Shown here: positions 61,057 to 64,000 of the stretch, in pieces
How the letters are laid out: every line of letters starts with the position of its first letter
Numbering within the stretch: position 1 is the first letter of the stretch
DNA from: Bacteroidia bacterium
GTDB lineage: Bacteria > Bacteroidota > Bacteroidia > J057
Direction of reading: 5' to 3'
Assembly: GCA_022760475.1 (NCBI GenBank)
Contig: JALEFZ010000040.1
Span: forward strand, 48,452-112,451
Length of the DNA stretch: 64,000 nucleotides
Notes under the pieces: model-generated
The model's database searches: none
What the model saw: the letters and a program-made list of their open reading frames with translations, nothing else
What the model was told of the DNA's origin: nothing
Translations under genes and position numbers: made by a program

Positions 61057-64000
61057 TTATTCTTTGTACTTGAATGACTTATCGGGAAATGTTGGAGTCT
61101 TTGGTAAAACTATGGGTTCTTCTTCCATTAGTTTTTGAAGGTGTTCGACAGCAGCTTCTAATTGTCTGTCTTTTCCATTGAATGTTTCAAAAGGAAGGTT
61201 GTCAACTTCTTTATCAGGAACTACTCCAATACCTTCTATCAACCATTTGCCCTCTTTATCAAAAACACCAAACTCAGCAGCCGTAGCAATCCCCCTGTCT
61301 ACAAGTCTATTTGAAGAGGTAAGCCAAATTTCCCCTCCCCATGTACGGGTACCAATGACTTTTCCGAGGCCAAGCCTGCGGAAGCCTTCGGCAAAAGCCT
61401 CTCCGTCAGAAGCTGTCTGGGCATCAATCAACACTACCATGTGTCCCCTGAATGCATATTGCATATTCCATGAGGGTTCGCCAGTCCTTTGCGACCAGTA
61501 AAACCAGGCCTTACGCATCAATTTTTCCAGCACCCAGCTGTCAATATTGCCGCCATTGTTATGCCTCACATCAATGATCAGCCCCTCTCGGTGATGGACT
61601 GGATAGAATCCCTTTACAAATTCATCAAAATTTCTCCCACTCATTGCCCTAAGATGAATATATCCTATTCTGCTCTCTGACTTTTCTTCTACCATCTGCC
61701 TGCGTGCATACTCCCAATCGCTATATCTAAGATTTCTTTCCTGAATTTGTGAAATGGGTTTCACTACCTGTGAGTATGATTCACCTACCTGATTCTCAAG
61801 GTCCAGCCTGACCTGCAAGCCAGCCTTTGCCAGCATAACTTCCTGGATATGCATCACACTCATGACATCAATTCCATTGATTTTTTTGATGACATCCCCC
61901 TCTTTTATACTCAGGTGTGGTTGATCAAGGGGAGAAAGTCCTTCAGGTAAGTCAGGATCATTTCTGTAAATATGCTGAATCACATAGCCTCCTTTTTCAG
62001 CATCCTTTACCAACTTTGCCCCAAGAAAGCTCAAACCAATATAGTTTGGGGCACTTCTCTTTTCGCCGCCATAGACAAAGGTATGAAGTGCAGACAACTC
62101 AGAAACCATACTGGCAAGAAGGTCATCCAATTCAAAACGGTCTGAAACCCTGCTTATCAGAGGCTTGTGTTTTTCCAGGATCATTTTCCAGTCTACTCCA
62201 TGGAGATTCTTATCATAGAAATAATCTCTTTGAAGTCTCCAGGCATCATTCAACATTTGCTCCCAATCCTCTAGAGGATTGATCTGGAACTGCCAATTTT
62301 TCAGGCTCAATTTGTCTGAATCCCAATTTAAGGCTTTTCCATTCGCCTCTCCCACGTAAATATCCCTGCTCTTCTTGACCATGATTTTCTTTTGGTTCGC
62401 AGAAAGCAAAAAATAATCCACTTCGCTACCTACCTTTATGGCCTTGTTTCCAGGATCATTGGACATCTTTAAAGCATAAAGGTCATAAGCTTTTTCGCCC
62501 CTTTGGGTATAATAGATGTGGGTCTTTGTCAAATCAAAACCGCCAAAGGAATTGGGCTTGATAGGTAATTCGTAAAGCCTTCCACTAAGTCCATCCAGCT
62601 CAATTTTAATCTCCACGGGCTTTTCCTCTTCTTTTTTATCTTTGTCATCTGATTTCTTGGACTTATCTTTAACCTTACTATCCTTATTTTTTTCATCCTC
62701 CTTTTTGTCTTTCTCCTTTGATTCTTCATCTAACTCAGTCTTTTCAAGGAAAGGCCATTTATGATCGGCTTGAAGGGCCAAAGCATATAATTTCTCCGTT
62801 TTTTTATAAATGGGTTCAGGCTGAAGCGGTCCCCAAGGACTTCCTTGAGAGTTTTTCAGGTTCCTCTGTGAAGCAAAAAATAACCATTTACCATCATTGC
62901 TAAACAAAGGATCATAGGAGGAAAAACGCTCCGTGGTCAAGGCATGAATTTCTTCAGTTTGGGTATTGTATAGCTTAACCTGTGAATTGGAGTTGGGCAG
63001 GCTTTCAACATAGGTGAGCCACTTGTTATCGGAAGACCAACTGAGGTCATAGAATTGCCCATACTTACTAATGGCTATTTCCTTTTGAGAATCCGACTCT
63101 CTATCGTAAATGAGTAGGCGATTGTCTTTCTCGGCGAAGGCTATTTTGGAATTATCAGGTGAAGCAATAAAACTGGTTATGAGGTTTTGACTTCCCTTTG
63201 TCAATTGCTTAGGTTCTTCGTAGCCCCTTTTATCAGTCTCCCAAATTTCCATTTCCCCTGACTCATCCGAAAGGAAAAGTAGTTTGTCTTCCTTTCCTGC
63301 AAATTCAGCCAATTTATACCTGATTCCACTTTTTCTTGTTACTTCAGACCATCTTCCCCCTTTTGCAGGTGTAACAAACATTCTTCCTCTGGCGGTAAGG
63401 TTGAGGTAGCTTCCATCGTTGGAGAGGGCAATTCCTTCCAGCTTTCTCATAGGATTCTTTTCCCATTTTACCCTTCTCTGATCAAAATCAGATACAATGC
63501 TGATATCTAGAACCTTTTCTTCACCAGATTTTATATCTAATGTGTAAATATCTGCCATCTTCTGATATACAATCTTTCCATCATGAAGATCCGCTTCTTT
63601 TAAATCCCAAAATTTTGAAAAGCTATGTTGTTTCAGATCTTTTCCATCCAGGTCCATTGACCATATATTCATGACTCCATCACGATCCGAGAGAAAGTAT
63701 AACCTACCTTCAAAAAGCATAGGGTTTTTTGAGGTACCTTCGAAATCAGCTGTCAATGGAGTTGCCTCATTTTTCCCATCAAATTTCCAAAGATCCTGAT
63801 TGTAGCCTCCCTTATATCGTTTGGTCTGGCTGCCCTGGAAGTTTCTTCGGGTAAAATAAAGCTTACCATCCTGGTCAAACTCACCCTGATCTGCCTCAGC
63901 CAGGGGTATCAATTTCTGCTCAAGATTTTTCAGATTTAGCGTAATCAGTTGTCGGGAAGGAAGGGTAGAATGAGCAGAAGAAGAATAGATAATTTCTCCC
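61057..64000 (-). CDS. Tricorn-like S41 protease (5' end outside window)
   Basis: The frame is open to the right edge, about 980 codons, and the reading before position 63912 continues normally (GEIIYSSSAHSTLPS), so the start lies outside. The first two-thirds are TolB/PD40 propeller repeats (SNDGSYLNLTARG, SPDNSKIAFAEKD, SNDGKWLFFAS). A Lys/Asp/Glu-rich linker lies at about 62620-62730. Then a PDZ-like part (GDVIKKINGIDVMSV) and the S41 catalytic domain: RSDW-like YSDWEYARRQM, GYIHLRAMSG, LIIDVRHNNGG and the nucleophile Ser in TASDGEAFAEGF. It is a self-contained periplasmic peptidase by family. Confidence 0.92.
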   Translation of the reverse strand, partial: GEIIYSSSAHSTLPSRQLITLNLKNLEQKLIPLAEADQGEFDQDGKLYFTRRNFQGSQTKRYKGGYNQDLWKFDGKNEATPLTADFEGTSKNPMLFEGRLYFLSDRDGVMNIWSMDLDGKDLKQHSFSKFWDLKEADLHDGKIVYQKMADIYTLDIKSGEEKVLDISIVSDFDQRRVKWEKNPMRKLEGIALSNDGSYLNLTARGRMFVTPAKGGRWSEVTRKSGIRYKLAEFAGKEDKLLFLSDESGEMEIWETDKRGYEEPKQLTKGSQNLITSFIASPDNSKIAFAEKDNRLLIYDRESDSQKEIAISKYGQFYDLSWSSDNKWLTYVESLPNSNSQVKLYNTQTEEIHALTTERFSSYDPLFSNDGKWLFFASQRNLKNSQGSPWGPLQPEPIYKKTEKLYALALQADHKWPFLEKTELDEESKEKDKKEDEKNKDSKVKDKSKKSDDKDKKEEEKPVEIKIELDGLSGRLYELPIKPNSFGGFDLTKTHIYYTQRGEKAYDLYALKMSNDPGNKAIKVGSEVDYFLLSANQKKIMVKKSRDIYVGEANGKALNWDSDKLSLKNWQFQINPLEDWEQMLNDAWRLQRDYFYDKNLHGVDWKMILEKHKPLISRVSDRFELDDLLASMVSELSALHTFVYGGEKRSAPNYIGLSFLGAKLVKDAEKGGYVIQHIYRNDPDLPEGLSPLDQPHLSIKEGDVIKKINGIDVMSVMHIQEVMLAKAGLQVRLDLENQVGESYSQVVKPISQIQERNLRYSDWEYARRQMVEEKSESRIGYIHLRAMSGRNFDEFVKGFYPVHHREGLIIDVRHNNGGNIDSWVLEKLMRKAWFYWSQRTGEPSWNMQYAFRGHMVVLIDAQTASDGEAFAEGFRRLGLGKVIGTRTWGGEIWLTSSNRLVDRGIATAAEFGVFDKEGKWLIEGIGVVPDKEVDNLPFETFNGKDRQLEAAVEHLQKLMEEEPIVLPKTPTFPDKSFKYKE

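Overview
The window looks like chromosomal DNA of a member of the Bacteroidota, probably a marine or environmental gliding-type lineage; no 16S rRNA is present, so the genus is not determined. The lineage evidence is two kinds of type IX secretion (T9SS) sorting domain, a SusC/FecA-style TonB-dependent receptor with an N-terminal CarboxypepD_reg domain, BshC (bacillithiol synthesis), a GWxTD protein, a DUF2853 protein, a TPR/LuxR-type sensor regulator and TAnnTTTG-like promoter elements. Coding density is high, most genes have clear family assignments, and no insertion sequence, phage, CRISPR array or integron was seen.

Layout. Positions 1-15551 (minus strand) are one giant surface-protein gene that runs off the left edge. 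It has a signal peptide, 56 PKD-type repeats of about 84 residues, a fibronectin-like stretch and a T9SS type B (CHU_C) sorting domain. Over most of its length the PKD repeats follow a three-unit higher-order period of about 760 bp. Positions 16.1-21.6 kb (plus) carry mannose-1-phosphate guanylyltransferase, aspartate-semialdehyde dehydrogenase and a GH31 alpha-glucosidase. The spacer before the glucosidase is structured and holds an orphan intrinsic terminator and two perfect palindromes. Positions 21.6-26.2 kb hold a TPR protein and a large secreted TolB-propeller/amidohydrolase.

Positions 26.2-30.2 kb (minus) hold a MarR regulator and a three-gene cluster: acyl-CoA dehydrogenase, APH-fold kinase and SDR. 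The set resembles the modules that metabolise 4-hydroxyacyl-CoA through a phosphorylated intermediate (bacterial Lva, animal ACAD10/11). A 13-bp inverted repeat lies just upstream of its first gene. Positions 30.5-33.0 kb hold a beta-helix secreted protein with a Cys/His-rich tail, an LpxR-like outer-membrane protein and the initiator tRNA gene. Positions 33.0-37.5 kb hold era-der and an ABC exporter pair.

Positions 37.5-52.1 kb are mainly minus-strand housekeeping and envelope genes: DUF2853, a GT-C glycosyltransferase, cyclophilin, a small response regulator and histidine kinase pair, FtsE with a 71-aa companion, a MORN-like lipoprotein, a PspC protein, BshC, DUF445, GWxTD, RimO and FtsY. 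Positions 52.2-61.0 kb (minus) form a locus that appears devoted to phosphate-ester acquisition: a TonB-dependent receptor directly followed by a beta-propeller phytase lipoprotein. Before it lie a T9SS-secreted protein with a duplicated acidic domain and a TPR/LuxR-type regulator; after it lie a truncated YHYH-domain gene and a membrane-anchored protein. The window ends inside a tricorn-like S41 protease gene open at the right edge.

The best candidates for further study are the three-unit superperiod of the giant PKD protein, the ACAD-APH-SDR cluster with its inverted repeat, the phytase/receptor/T9SS locus, and the possible small RNA or 5' leader ahead of the glucosidase.
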